The translations under genes and the position numbers were made by a program. Shown here one piece after another: positions 1 through 9,435 of a DNA stretch of 45,512 bases (the first letter of the stretch is position 1; the number at the start of each line of letters is the position of its first letter). Where the stretch lies: positions 1 through 45,512 of the forward strand of contig CAVAPB010000018.1 in the NCBI GenBank assembly GCA_963590415.1, written 5' to 3'. The DNA comes from Fimenecus sp963590415 (GTDB taxonomy: Bacteria > Bacillota > Clostridia > Oscillospirales > Acutalibacteraceae). The notes below the pieces were generated by a model that saw only the letters and a list, made by a program, of their open reading frames with translations, ran no database searches and was not told where the DNA came from.

Positions 1-7
1 CAACTAA

Positions 8-2059
8 TCAAAGAATATCATTATTCGACATATTCATAATAATCTGTGCCATTTCGGCTCTGTTGGCATTGCCTGCGGGGTTTAATTTGCCGTTGCCGCC
101 GACAACATGGTTTTCTGCCGCCCATGCAACTGCGGTTCTTGCCCAATCGCTGACTGCACTGCCGTCGGGATAGTCTGCAAGCACTGTGTTGACATCGCCC
201 GAAACGGAACCGTGGCAGTAATTATAGAAAATCACGCAAGCCTGTTCTCTTGTTATCGGATCGCCTACGCCGAAGCGACCGTCTGCATAGCCCGAAAGGA
301 TTTTGTTATCCTTTGCCCAAGCTATCGCAGCGGAATAATAATCATTCATCGGTACATCAGCAAAGTCGCCGTTCTGACCCTTATATGCCGAAAGGTCTGC
401 GTTTGCAATTTTAGCAAGTACAACCACGAAATCCTGTCTCTGAATGTTGTCGGCAGGTCCGAAATAACCGTTGGCATAGCCCTTAAAATAGCCTTTTTCG
501 ACATTGAATTTAACTGCATTATAATACCATTCTCCGCTTGCAACATCGGGGAAAATATATGCGACATCGGTGTCTTTTGCCATATTCGGAGAATCAGAGG
601 ATACAGGTAATTTACAAGCAAGAATCGGCATATTTTTGAAAACGGGAATTACAAACTCAAAGCCTGTCTCTAAGCCTCCGACATTCTTATATCCGTTATA
701 AACTCCTATGCTTTCGCTCGCCGGAGCAGAAATATTTGACATATACTGGTGATTGTAAAGTCCGCCTGTCGGAATTAAGTCAAATTTCTGTAAGTAGAGG
801 CTTGACTGACCCACGCTTATATAACCTTTTGCGATAAATTCCGCACCGCCGACAATTGATTTATAGGCAGTGTTCCACGGTCTGCCGTAGCTGCCGCTCT
901 CACTTGCCCACTTTAATCCGTCCATCATGCCGGTATTGGCACCTATGCTGTAAAAATTATAAATTCCCTGATAAGTTGAATTGTTTCCCCAAGCCGCATT
1001 TGAGCCGCTTGTGCCAACCTCCTGAACAGCTCTTGACGCAAGATGATACGGCGATACACCGTATTTCTGACCTGCCTCATAGAAAGCTTCTGCGTAGGAA
1101 ATTGTTCTTCCGTCCGTAGTCTGAAGCGTACCGCTTGCCCATGCGGCATTTGAAAGAATATTCTGAACGCCTGCCACCGTATGCACAGATGCGTTAAAGC
1201 TCAAATTTTCAAACATAAATACTGACTGATCGTCAAGGAAATTCCTCGGGTCAAGATAATACTGCACAACCTGTCCGTGCGCCTGATACCAGCTTGAGCC
1301 CTCAATCGGAGTAAAAGTATAACTTCCGTTAGTGTATCTTACCTTATACCAACCGTTTCCCGAATTCTCCAAAACCTCAAGAGAGCTGCCGTTGGGTATT
1401 GTACAAATCAAGCTGTAATTCGTACCTGTTCCCGAACGCATATTCAAATTGCTGCCTGAGGTTTTAACCGTAGCGGTTGAGCCGTTAATCACTATATAAT
1501 TTCCCGATACATAACCCTCCTGGGAGCTTGCTGTGTTTGAGAAGTTATAAGATGTCGAGCGGTAAGAAATAGGCTTTGTACCCGAAATCGCATTTTTACC
1601 GGGCGTTGTCTCCCCTGCAACAACATCGCTCCACTCAAGACCCGTGTTATAGAATTTGAAAGTCCAATTCGGATGCTTTGCCTTGAGTGCAGATATGTAT
1701 GAAGCGTATTCAGCGGGAACTTCGGTGGTGTATGTATCATCGTCATCGGAATATGTAACATTGGAAACATATCCCGAGCTGATATAGCCTTCATAATTCT
1801 GTCCGTTGTATGTAAAAGTAACCTTGTACCACGGCTTTGAAGTTGAACCGTCGTTACAATTTTCGGTTGCAAGGATATTCACCGTTACACCCGCAGGCAA
1901 ATCACGATAAATAACATCATACGATTTTGTACCCGGACCCGAACGGACATTAACCTGTCCGCTTGTAACACCCGTGGTCTTTGCGGACGCGGAAATTGCA
2001 AACAGTATCACAAGCACTGCTGTTATAACAAAGTTTGTTAAAATTCTTTTCGCTTTCAT
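8..2059 (-). CDS. SH3 / glucosaminidase / SLH cell-wall hydrolase
   Basis: Secreted peptidoglycan hydrolase held at the cell surface. The start is the ATG at 2059, because AAAGGA lies 8 bases upstream; an upstream in-frame ATG at 2077 lacks a good site. Residues 1-26 are a signal peptide ending ASA. A bacterial SH3 domain follows at about 35-98 (VNVRSGPGT), then a second SH3-like segment at about 193-245 (LNMRSGTGTNYS). A glucosaminidase-type domain spans about 253-473 (YYLDPRNFL, HLASRAVQEVG). Three SLH repeats fill about 500-683 (FPDVASGEWYYNAVKF, FADVPMNDYYSAAIAWA). SLH repeats usually bind pyruvylated wall polymer, so the protein probably trims glycan strands at the surface. It lies downstream of an amidase on the same strand, 68 bases away. 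The domain order is seen in the sequence; the bond it cuts is inferred from the family. Confidence 0.88.
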   Translation of the reverse strand: MKAKRILTNFVITAVLVILFAISASAKTTGVTSGQVNVRSGPGTKSYDVIYRDLPAGVTVNILATENCNDGSTSKPWYKVTFTYNGQNYEGYISSGYVSNVTYSDDDDTYTTEVPAEYASYISALKAKHPNWTFKFYNTGLEWSDVVAGETTPGKNAISGTKPISYRSTSYNFSNTASSQEGYVSGNYIVINGSTATVKTSGSNLNMRSGTGTNYSLICTIPNGSSLEVLENSGNGWYKVRYTNGSYTFTPIEGSSWYQAHGQVVQYYLDPRNFLDDQSVFMFENLSFNASVHTVAGVQNILSNAAWASGTLQTTDGRTISYAEAFYEAGQKYGVSPYHLASRAVQEVGTSGSNAAWGNNSTYQGIYNFYSIGANTGMMDGLKWASESGSYGRPWNTAYKSIVGGAEFIAKGYISVGQSSLYLQKFDLIPTGGLYNHQYMSNISAPASESIGVYNGYKNVGGLETGFEFVIPVFKNMPILACKLPVSSDSPNMAKDTDVAYIFPDVASGEWYYNAVKFNVEKGYFKGYANGYFGPADNIQRQDFVVVLAKIANADLSAYKGQNGDFADVPMNDYYSAAIAWAKDNKILSGYADGRFGVGDPITREQACVIFYNYCHGSVSGDVNTVLADYPDGSAVSDWARTAVAWAAENHVVGGNGKLNPAGNANRAEMAQIIMNMSNNDIL

Positions 2060-2127
2060 CAAAACATCCTTTCGCATTTTTTACATAATATCATATTTGC
2101 CTTACTTTTTCAACATTTAGCAGCACA

Positions 2128-4092
2128 TTATGCATTGGCAAAATAATCCGCTATACCCTGTGCTATCGCCCCTGCCATACGGGTGTTTATACCGTCGTCG
2201 CAAGCATATGCGCTCTCGGTCGGATTTGAAAGATAGCCGCATTCCACGAGAACCGCCGGACATTCCTCAATTCTTGTAACCCTGAACGGATAATATCTTA
2301 CACCGCCGTCCGCCGCAACGACCTTGTTATACATATCGGGATTGTTTGAATAAACGCTTCTCCATTCGTTTGCAAGCCTTGCATGTATGCTTGAAGCAAG
2401 TGCCTTTGAGTAAGCTCTGTAATAATAAACCTCTGTGCCGCTTAATGATGAGCTTGTCGACGAATTGTGGTGCAGTGAAACAAAAATATCTCCCCCTTGA
2501 CTTCTTGCAAGCGCGCGCCGTTCGTCAAGAGATTTCGCTGTATCTCCGTTACGAAGAATTTTAACCGTGAATCCCCTGCTTTCAAGGTCAGACTTGACTT
2601 TAAGGGCAAGCGACAGGTTAAGACGCGACTCATATGTACCGTTAACGGCAATTGCACCACAGTCGTTGCCGCCGTGTCCCGGATCAAGCACTACCGTTGC
2701 TCCGTTTACGGGAGGCTTTTCGTTAAACTTTAACACAAGACGGTTGTCGGAGGAATAATAAGCCTTATAGCCGTAAAACTTACCGGGATTTTTAAGATAA
2801 ACTCTGAAGGTTGCCGTGCCGTTGTTTCCGACATCCACCCACTCTGCCGAGCTTACAACGGAACTGTTCGAAAATTTAACATTGCCCTCTGCGGCGTTTG
2901 TATATTTGAAAACAAAATCAATATATTTTGATGTGAACGAAGAAACATTGAATTTTCTGCCTGAATATCCTGTATAATACGACTGATTTCGAAGGACGGA
3001 GCAAAACGGAGCTTTCCAATTCATTGTAATTACTGCCGTGCTCTGCTCGCCGGAGGAAGCCGATGCGGTGTTTGTTGGCATGACATATCCGCTGAATGAG
3101 GTTACATCCGTCTTTTCAATTTTCGTTCCGGAAAGCAAAATATAATATTCCTTGTTATCGTAAACAGCCTCGCTCTTTATGTAATCAACAGTGCCTTTTA
3201 AGTAAGGCGTATACTCCGGATCGGACTTGTCATCGGCAGTGCTGCCGGGAACAGTCTCCGCATAATCAGCTGTAACAACGCACATCATTGCACTGCCTTT
3301 TTGATGATCCTCATAAGGAGAGAGTACATTAACCACGCCGTTTGCTCCAATGTCGGGTGCTATAACGCTGCCCTTGCCTGTTTCAATATTAACATTAGCT
3401 GAGGATACGGGCTTAACCGTAACGGTACCGCCCGTCATACTGTCCTGTATTCCGTCAAGCGTTGCATAAAAGGTTATTTTGCCGAGCTTCACTGACTTTG
3501 TTGCCGCCGCAGGAGCTGTAAAGACAGCCTGATATGTATCGAACACATCTCCCGATGCCACAACATTCATCGAAATTTTATCCTTACCTATTGTCGCAAA
3601 TACATCGGCATTTTTAAGAGCCTCAACACTGAGTGTTATTTCCATCCCTCCGTCAACAGACACCTTGTCCTTCGGAGAAACGGAATTTATAATTGTGAAT
3701 TTGTATGTTATCTTGTATTCATAAGTTTCAATTCCATTGGTAACCGTTATAACATTTTCTCCTGTATTAAGCGCGAGTGAATATGAAAAGCTACCATCCT
3801 CCGCCTTTTCAACGGTTATGCCGTTAACGGAAAGCGGCAAGTCAGGTCTGCAAACGCCTGTAAAAGTTGCTTTAGGCTCGTTTACGGTAATTACAAAATC
3901 AGTCGGAGAGATAATAACAAGCGTAGCTTCCTGCGCCGCTACCTCCTCAACAGCCTGTGCAATATTTTCCGATTTGTCAACCGTTGACTTAATTTCGGCG
4001 TCTTTTAAGTAACCGATACCGACTAAGCAAATGACTGTCGTTACAACAGTTAAAACTGCAATCTGAATAAATTTAATTACCTGATTTTTCAT
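2128..4092 (-). CDS. N-acetylmuramoyl-L-alanine amidase (Amidase_3), membrane-anchored
   Basis: Zinc amidase that cleaves the lactyl-peptide bond of peptidoglycan. Residues 7-29 form a signal anchor with no clear cleavage site, so it is probably tethered outside the membrane. Residues 60-460 hold several beta-rich, Ig-like segments without a recognised name. The catalytic domain covers about 460-652. Zinc ligands and the catalytic Glu are visible in VVLDPGHGGNDCGAI, NGTYESRLN, FVSLHHNSS and VECGYLSNP. GGAG sits 7 bases before the ATG. At 654 residues it is much longer than a bare Amidase_3, because of the N-terminal region. It is flanked on the same strand by a glucosaminidase and a GHL10-type lipoprotein, so this is a small cell-wall remodelling group. 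Confidence 0.9.
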   Translation of the reverse strand: MKNQVIKFIQIAVLTVVTTVICLVGIGYLKDAEIKSTVDKSENIAQAVEEVAAQEATLVIISPTDFVITVNEPKATFTGVCRPDLPLSVNGITVEKAEDGSFSYSLALNTGENVITVTNGIETYEYKITYKFTIINSVSPKDKVSVDGGMEITLSVEALKNADVFATIGKDKISMNVVASGDVFDTYQAVFTAPAAATKSVKLGKITFYATLDGIQDSMTGGTVTVKPVSSANVNIETGKGSVIAPDIGANGVVNVLSPYEDHQKGSAMMCVVTADYAETVPGSTADDKSDPEYTPYLKGTVDYIKSEAVYDNKEYYILLSGTKIEKTDVTSFSGYVMPTNTASASSGEQSTAVITMNWKAPFCSVLRNQSYYTGYSGRKFNVSSFTSKYIDFVFKYTNAAEGNVKFSNSSVVSSAEWVDVGNNGTATFRVYLKNPGKFYGYKAYYSSDNRLVLKFNEKPPVNGATVVLDPGHGGNDCGAIAVNGTYESRLNLSLALKVKSDLESRGFTVKILRNGDTAKSLDERRALARSQGGDIFVSLHHNSSTSSSLSGTEVYYYRAYSKALASSIHARLANEWRSVYSNNPDMYNKVVAADGGVRYYPFRVTRIEECPAVLVECGYLSNPTESAYACDDGINTRMAGAIAQGIADYFANA

Positions 4093-4122
4093 TTCCGCGC
4101 TCCAAGATAATTTATTCAGTTG

Positions 4123-5334
4123 CTATTGTATCATATTTTTTATTGTTTGCAACTCCATACCATAACTTTTTACAAAATTTTCCGAAAAAATATATGAGTA
4201 AGAATACAAAACAAACCCCACATTGATATTTTGAGCTTTGAAGTATGAAATCTGGCGTGAAATAATGTCCGTATTTTCCTGCCATTCCGTTATTCCGCTG
4301 CCTGCATATTTATCTTCCCTGCCGTATTTATAAACGGCAAGACCGAAGCTCAATTTTACAGTTTCGCTTCTTTCAAGAGACAGCCACTTTAAGCAAATCT
4401 CTTCAAACGGCTTATTTTCGTTGTTAAAGCCGTAATAAAGCTGCGGTATTATCCAATCAGCATATCCTCCCGTTTCGCACCATTCCGGAATATCCGCATA
4501 GTAATCCGTAACATTCTTTTCTATATCTCCCGACGGGCTTATACTGAAAATCAGATTTTCATTCTTTGCCTTTACGGCGGTATGTATATCGCTTACCAAT
4601 GAATTAACATTTTCACGCCGCCACTCGTCCAAGGACATTTTGCCGCCGGATGAAGTATAGGCGGAATACTCAGCTTCGTCAAAGCTTGCGTCTGTTGTCG
4701 GGTAAAAATAGTCGTCAATATGCACCCCATCAACATCATAGTTGTTTAAGATTTCACGCACGCCGTCAACAATCAGCTTATGCACTGCGTCTTTTGCAGG
4801 GTTAAAATATATTCCGTTCGCAAGCACAATTACATTTCTGTTGTTATCCTCTGAGCAATACCATTTCCTTGCGATATTATCCTCGCACAAAGCGCATATA
4901 TCGGATTTATATGACACCCTGTAGGGATTGAGCCAGGCGTCGATTTTAAGAGAGTATTTGCGTGCGTATTCGCACAATATCCGCAATGCATCATAGCCTA
5001 TGTAAACGCCCTGACTACCGCTGAGGTATTCGCTTGCGGGAAACAAATCCGACTTGTAAAAGGAGTCGCAAAACGGACGAACCTGAACAATAACTCTGTC
5101 AAAGCCGAACTCTGAGCAGTTTTTCATTATCTCCTCAGCCTTTTTTCTGAAAGCGGCTTCACTTTTATCGGTCTCCGACTTCATAGCAAGCTCGTTATAA
5201 TTTATCCACACGGCGTTAATTCCCTCAGTTACCGATTGCGGAGTTTTTTCAACTTTCGGCTGTGCGTTTTCTGTGCTTGTACAAGATGTCAGCAAAAAAA
5301 CAAACGCTACCAAAATAATGATACATTTTCGCAT
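4123..5334 (-). CDS. GHL10-type (DUF187) glycoside-hydrolase-like lipoprotein
   Basis: A predicted lipoprotein: residues 1-18 are a signal with lipobox LLTSC, so Cys18 would be lipidated and the protein held outside the membrane. The body is a (beta/alpha)8-type domain of the glycosyl-hydrolase-like 10 family. Typical motifs are GINAVWINYNELA near the start, FDRVIVQVRPFCDSFY, KIDAWLNPYRVS, GVHIDDYFYPT with the conserved acidic pair, and WIIPQLYYGF. Family members are linked to cell-wall glycan processing, but the substrate is not established. The start at 5334 is supported by AAGGTGATGAA directly upstream. It diverges from the DUF1294 gene. The length of 403 residues fits the family. Confidence 0.85.
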   Translation of the reverse strand: MRKCIIILVAFVFLLTSCTSTENAQPKVEKTPQSVTEGINAVWINYNELAMKSETDKSEAAFRKKAEEIMKNCSEFGFDRVIVQVRPFCDSFYKSDLFPASEYLSGSQGVYIGYDALRILCEYARKYSLKIDAWLNPYRVSYKSDICALCEDNIARKWYCSEDNNRNVIVLANGIYFNPAKDAVHKLIVDGVREILNNYDVDGVHIDDYFYPTTDASFDEAEYSAYTSSGGKMSLDEWRRENVNSLVSDIHTAVKAKNENLIFSISPSGDIEKNVTDYYADIPEWCETGGYADWIIPQLYYGFNNENKPFEEICLKWLSLERSETVKLSFGLAVYKYGREDKYAGSGITEWQENTDIISRQISYFKAQNINVGFVLYSYSYIFSENFVKSYGMELQTIKNMIQ

Positions 5335-5346
5335 TTCATCACCTTC

Positions 5347-5375
5347 TTGACACTAAATATTCGGAACACTATAAT
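5347..5375 (+). promoter_or_regulatory. Consensus sigma-A promoter for the DUF1294 gene
   Basis: A -35 TTGACA (5347-5352) and a -10 TATAAT (5370-5375) are separated by 17 bases, which is a perfect consensus. The predicted start of transcription is only a few bases before GGTGATGAA, the ribosome site of the gene at 5391, so the leader is very short. It lies in the gap between two divergent genes. Confidence 0.85.
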
Positions 5376-5390
5376 ATATTCGGTGATGAA

Positions 5391-5675
5391 ATGATTTATT
5401 ATATAACATACTTTGCGGCAATTTCGCTCATTTCCGTAATTGTGACCGTTTACGATAAAAAGGCGGCAAAAATCGGTAAAAGAAGAATACGGGAATCGAC
5501 GCTGATGCTTCTCTCCTTGCTCGGCGGATCGCTTGCAATGTACATAACAATGAAAAAAATACGCCACAAAACAAAGCATAAAAAATTTATGTTGGGAATT
5601 CCCTTTATAATAGTTCTTCAAATTGCATTGATTTTCTATCTATACTTCGTATATTACGGCGTAATGCCGTTATAA
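5391..5675 (+). CDS. DUF1294 small membrane protein
   Basis: A 94-residue integral membrane protein of the DUF1294 family, whose function is unknown. It has three hydrophobic segments (about 1-20, 38-54 and 67-90). The family signature is visible: YDKKAAKIGKRRIRE after the first helix, then LLSLLGGSLAMYITM and RHKTKHKKF between helices 2 and 3. GGTGATGAA precedes the ATG. The gene is monocistronic, with a consensus promoter in front and a hairpin terminator behind. Confidence 0.87.
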   Translation: MIYYITYFAAISLISVIVTVYDKKAAKIGKRRIRESTLMLLSLLGGSLAMYITMKKIRHKTKHKKFMLGIPFIIVLQIALIFYLYFVYYGVMPL

Positions 5676-5679
5676 AAAT

Positions 5680-5726
5680 GCCGTGCAGAGTATTAGCTGT
5701 GTTAATAATCTGCACGGCGTTCTTTC
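5680..5726 (+). terminator. Terminator after the DUF1294 gene
   Basis: A perfect 10-bp stem, GCCGTGCAGA (5680-5689) with TCTGCACGGC (5709-5718), encloses a 19-base loop and is followed by a short T-rich tail. From here to the promoter at 5843 I see no gene. Confidence 0.7.
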
Positions 5727-5842
5727 GGTTGTTTAACCGTCAGCCGCAACACCCTTGCCCGCTTCAAAAAATTATACAAAAATTATTAAAAACACGGCAG
5801 AAAAAAGAGCAAAACTCACAGTGAAATAAAGCGTGAAAAGCA

Positions 5843-5872
5843 TTGACACGTCATATTAAAATGTAATAAAAT
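5843..5872 (+). promoter_or_regulatory. Promoter of the six-gene secreted-protein operon
   Basis: A -35 TTGACA (5843-5848) and a -10 TAAAAT (5867-5872) are spaced by 18 bases. It is the only clear promoter ahead of the operon 5913-19078, whose genes overlap or are separated by at most about 30 bases. The leader to the first ATG is about 33 bases and contains AAAGGTGA. Confidence 0.75.
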
Positions 5873-5912
5873 AAAAGTGGATAACAAGTACAATTTTGAA
5901 AGGTGATGAGCA

Positions 5913-7187
5913 ATGCGAAAAGGGGTAAAAAGTTTTTATAAGCGCGCCTTAAAACTAAGCTGTTTTACTCTGTCGCTTTTTCTTGCGGTTATTAGTCTAA
6001 GCGTCAAAACCTGTGCTGCCAAAGGCTATATTTCCGAGGTTACGGTTGCCGTAGGAGAAAACGCAAGAGAAGCCTTGGAAAGCAACGGGTATTCCGTGCT
6101 GTTTCAAAGTATGAATCTCGTTTCCGATGACTCTTCCACAGTTGTTTTAGGCTATAAAACGGGACCGGACGCAATTACGGATTTTATCGCATCAACGCAA
6201 AAAAGCGATACAATTACATACGGCTCGGCGTCGTACACATTAGTTTCTGATATCAATCTCAATGAAGGTACAAGCGGAACTCCGATTTATCTGTACAGCA
6301 CAAAAGACAGTTCCGCAGGATGTAAAATCACATCCCTTGATACGGTTTCAGGCTTTTCCGATAAGGATGAGGTTATCTCATTGAAAAATGACGGCTCTTC
6401 CCCTGTTCGTATGAACGACGGAACGCTTGCGAATTTTGACAGCGGAATTTCCGACAACCAGCTTTATCTTATTATGTACAGAAGTGAAGCTGTACGGCAG
6501 TATATTTCCGATGCATATATCGTTACGGGAACCACAAAATCCGAGGCAATAAACACAGCGGCATCAAAGGGCTGTGATTTCTACCTTGATTATGATATGT
6601 CGGGCAACAACAGTGATACCGTTTCTTATATAGCTTACCGAAGAACAAGCGATAAAAACAATGCAATATCTCATATCGACATAAACGGCTCTGACTTGAA
6701 ATATTCAAAATCACCGCAATCGGGCTCGTACCTTTTAGATATTTCCGATTATAAGCTGTTCGGTAAAGACTTTGAACTCGGGAAATGGGCAGGCGTATAT
6801 ATCGCCTCCGATAAATCGGTTTCAAAAACCTCAGACTCGTATAAAGCACTGTCAAGCAGTAAGGAAGTTTGCAGTTGCGTTCTTACAGGAAATTCAGGTG
6901 TTTATGCGGTTTATCTCGGAAGTGTAGAGTCAAATTATACCGAACCGGCAACCGTTGTAACTACAACCGCATCGGAGGCTGTAACGGATGAATTTTACGA
7001 TATTGATAAAACTGTTGAGCAAACGGAAGTAACCGATAACAGCGAGGTCAACTCAACCGCGTCCGTAATCACTGACGGAAGCACTAAAGCAATTATCTGC
7101 TTATTGATTATTGTAATTCTTACTGTAATCGCAGCAGGCATTTATATAAAAAGAAGAAAGGAAGAAAAAAATGAAAAAAATAATTAA
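5913..7187 (+). CDS. Secreted membrane-anchored protein with MABP-like beta-prism strands
   Basis: First gene of the operon; not a named family to me. Residues 1-35 are a signal peptide. The body is beta-rich and repeats a motif of the form GY-x-x-T ... AITD: VVLGYKTGPDAITDF at 78-91 and DINLNEGTSGTPIYLYST at 113-130, with weaker copies near 180-275 (YIAYRRTSDKNNAISHI). The pairing of D-L-N-x-G with IYL-Y and a following IT-D/S resembles the MABP beta-prism domain known from MVB12 and DENN proteins; this assignment is inferred. A Thr/Glu-rich linker leads to a C-terminal membrane helix (about 393-412) and the basic tail KRRKEEKNEKNN, so the protein would face outward. Its end overlaps the next start by 17 bases. 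AAAGGTGA precedes the ATG. Confidence 0.8.
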   Translation: MRKGVKSFYKRALKLSCFTLSLFLAVISLSVKTCAAKGYISEVTVAVGENAREALESNGYSVLFQSMNLVSDDSSTVVLGYKTGPDAITDFIASTQKSDTITYGSASYTLVSDINLNEGTSGTPIYLYSTKDSSAGCKITSLDTVSGFSDKDEVISLKNDGSSPVRMNDGTLANFDSGISDNQLYLIMYRSEAVRQYISDAYIVTGTTKSEAINTAASKGCDFYLDYDMSGNNSDTVSYIAYRRTSDKNNAISHIDINGSDLKYSKSPQSGSYLLDISDYKLFGKDFELGKWAGVYIASDKSVSKTSDSYKALSSSKEVCSCVLTGNSGVYAVYLGSVESNYTEPATVVTTTASEAVTDEFYDIDKTVEQTEVTDNSEVNSTASVITDGSTKAIICLLIIVILTVIAAGIYIKRRKEEKNEKNN

Positions 7188-9432
7188 AGTAATCATTTCT
7201 CTTGTCCTTTGCGTAATCTTTGCTTTTCAGCCGATAACAGCGTCGGCTGCAACCCTTACCGGCAAAGCCTATGTAAAAGAAATGATAATCAGTTACGGAG
7301 ACACGGAAGACGGAGCAAAAGCTTGGCTAAAGGACAACGGATATAAAATCATCGACAACAACCTTAATGAGGGCGCTGATGATATTATTTCAACCAAAAG
7401 AGCAGTTTATCTCGGTTATAAAACTACATTGAATGCCGACGAGGCTATTACTGATATGCGCCTTATGAATATGCAGGGAGACTACAGCTTTGAAGATTAT
7501 CAGATGCTCCTTGACGAACAAAAAGCAAACATAAGGGTATTTATTGATAATTTTATCGTTGCGGTAAACGAATACAGAACAAATTATAATAACGGTCAGG
7601 AGCGAGCGGCAGCCGCTCATGATATGCTCAATATGATGTATGACGACGATACAAAGCAGCCTCTCGGAGATTTATTCCTCAACAGAGTCAAGGAGGAATA
7701 TACCGACGAAGAATTCAACGCTCTTTCATCAGAGGAGCAGGCAAAAATTGCCGATTTTACCACCATACTTATGCAATCAAACTCCACATCGGTTCTCGCT
7801 TTGGAGCAACTTATATCACTTGCCACAGACAGCAACGACACACTTTGGTCAGCAAGATACGTTCAGGCAAAAACCTATGATGAAATGATCGAAGACCTTA
7901 TGGAAAATGAAAATCTTACGATTGATCAAGCAGTCAAGGAGCTTGCCGCCGAATATGACGCAGACGCAAAGGCTATCGCCTCCAAATTTGCCGATTACAA
8001 GGAATATCTCAAGGTATATACAGAATCTCCGATAAGCCTTGAGAGCACTCCGGAAGAAATCGACGCTTACGAAAAAGCAAACGAAAGCTTCAACCTTTTG
8101 AACTGGACAACAGCCGGCACACAGTACATAACATTGAAAGCTCTGCAAAACGATGACATTTCGCTTTACGATTTAATTACAAGCGACGAATACGATATTG
8201 AAAATGCCGACAGATATCTGCTCTATCCCCTTGCTTCTGTATTGACAAAGGGTCAGAGAGCATGCCTCGACTTCCTGCCGATGTATCAGATAGTTTCTCT
8301 CGGTATAAATGACGACACATCTTTCAAGGAAGCCATACAATATTTCCAAAAGATATTTGACAAACAGAGCGGCAAAATTTCAATTTATGACGGCGTCGAC
8401 CGCACAATATTTGAAAACGGCGTGGCGCTTACCGGCGAGGCTTACAAGCTTCAGAATTCAACAGATAAAAGTGCCGTTAAAGGAATGAGCGATTATCTTT
8501 CCACCTCAACCTATGTTCTTTTGGGCTCATTTTTCGTTTCGCTTATCGCAAGCGCTGCAACATTGTATCTCGGTTTTAGATCCGTTCCGGAAATAGCTGC
8601 AACCGTTAGCAATTCTGCCGGAGTTGCCCAGGTTGCAAATAATGTGGGTAATGCAGGAAGTCAAATGGTCGCAACTATCGAACGGTTTGATTTAGATGAA
8701 TTCGGCGAATTTACTGAAGCCGGCGAAATCACAAGAGACGCAGAATTGGCTGAATCCTTCCAAAGCTCAACTACAAAGGTCGGTACATCGAGAACATGGG
8801 GAACCGTATTCAAATATGTCGGAATTACTATGACCGTTATTACCCTTGTAATTATGGGCGTTGCGGCTTGGAATACATATAATGAATTAAAAGAATATTA
8901 CAACGCTGAATTTACTCCCATACCTATGCATATGGTAAACGAAGGAGTTGCCGCAAATAACGAAAAGACCTTTACCTACTACACGGCGGTTAAATGTAAC
9001 AGACAGGAACAGAACATGGTAACCGACAGCACAAAGTTACTTGACGATTTCGGCGACCTCAACGGCGATGTCGGCAGACAGTGGGTTGCTCTTTACACCA
9101 CAAAGGATAAGGCTGCCGGCAATCCTGTTACCACAGATTTCCTTGTTCAGTACGGAAACAGCGACATTCCCAACGACAGTTGTACAGCTCTTTCAATCTT
9201 CTGCGAAAGTGTTGCACAGAACCTCACAAACAAGAAAATGGGTTATACATACTCCGACGGTAAAAACGGTATTTATCTGTTCTTCAATACCGACTCTAAC
9301 GCTTATGTCGGCAGTATTTTCACAAACGGCACCTATGCGCTTATCGGGGGCTGTGCTGTTGCGGCAATAGCTGTAATCGCATACTTTGCAAGCAAAAATG
9401 CGAAGAAGAAAAAACAAGTAAAGGCGGAATAA
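7171..9432 (+). CDS. Large surface protein, MABP-like plus helical core (paralogue 1)
   Basis: Second operon gene, 753 residues, no recognised family. A signal peptide (1-26, ASA) is followed by an MABP-like strand pair at 61-97 (NNLNEGADD, then RAVYLGYKTT and AITDM). A long helical region (about 105-440) follows, and contains LYPLASVLTKGQRACLDFLP. Two hydrophobic helices lie at about 446-470 and 549-570. A second beta part (about 575-715) has GDLNGDVGRQWVALYTTK and GKNGIYLFFNTD. A last membrane helix (about 722-741) and a Lys-rich tail end the protein. It is a close paralogue of the next gene and shares its core with the gene at 13157. AAAGGAAG lies before the ATG, inside the upstream gene. 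Function unknown; topology suggests a surface-exposed protein. Confidence 0.8.
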   Translation: MKKIIKVIISLVLCVIFAFQPITASAATLTGKAYVKEMIISYGDTEDGAKAWLKDNGYKIIDNNLNEGADDIISTKRAVYLGYKTTLNADEAITDMRLMNMQGDYSFEDYQMLLDEQKANIRVFIDNFIVAVNEYRTNYNNGQERAAAAHDMLNMMYDDDTKQPLGDLFLNRVKEEYTDEEFNALSSEEQAKIADFTTILMQSNSTSVLALEQLISLATDSNDTLWSARYVQAKTYDEMIEDLMENENLTIDQAVKELAAEYDADAKAIASKFADYKEYLKVYTESPISLESTPEEIDAYEKANESFNLLNWTTAGTQYITLKALQNDDISLYDLITSDEYDIENADRYLLYPLASVLTKGQRACLDFLPMYQIVSLGINDDTSFKEAIQYFQKIFDKQSGKISIYDGVDRTIFENGVALTGEAYKLQNSTDKSAVKGMSDYLSTSTYVLLGSFFVSLIASAATLYLGFRSVPEIAATVSNSAGVAQVANNVGNAGSQMVATIERFDLDEFGEFTEAGEITRDAELAESFQSSTTKVGTSRTWGTVFKYVGITMTVITLVIMGVAAWNTYNELKEYYNAEFTPIPMHMVNEGVAANNEKTFTYYTAVKCNRQEQNMVTDSTKLLDDFGDLNGDVGRQWVALYTTKDKAAGNPVTTDFLVQYGNSDIPNDSCTALSIFCESVAQNLTNKKMGYTYSDGKNGIYLFFNTDSNAYVGSIFTNGTYALIGGCAVAAIAVIAYFASKNAKKKKQVKAE

Positions 9433-9435
9433 AAT

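Noticed and set aside
107..610. Plus-strand open frame of 167 codons opposite the SLH protein
   Set aside because: Shadow of the coding strand; composition is Cys-rich and it has no ribosome site, while the minus-strand protein has clear domains.
5339..5621. Minus-strand frame opposite the DUF1294 gene
   Set aside because: Shadow frame; the plus strand has a consensus promoter, ribosome site, terminator and the DUF1294 signature.
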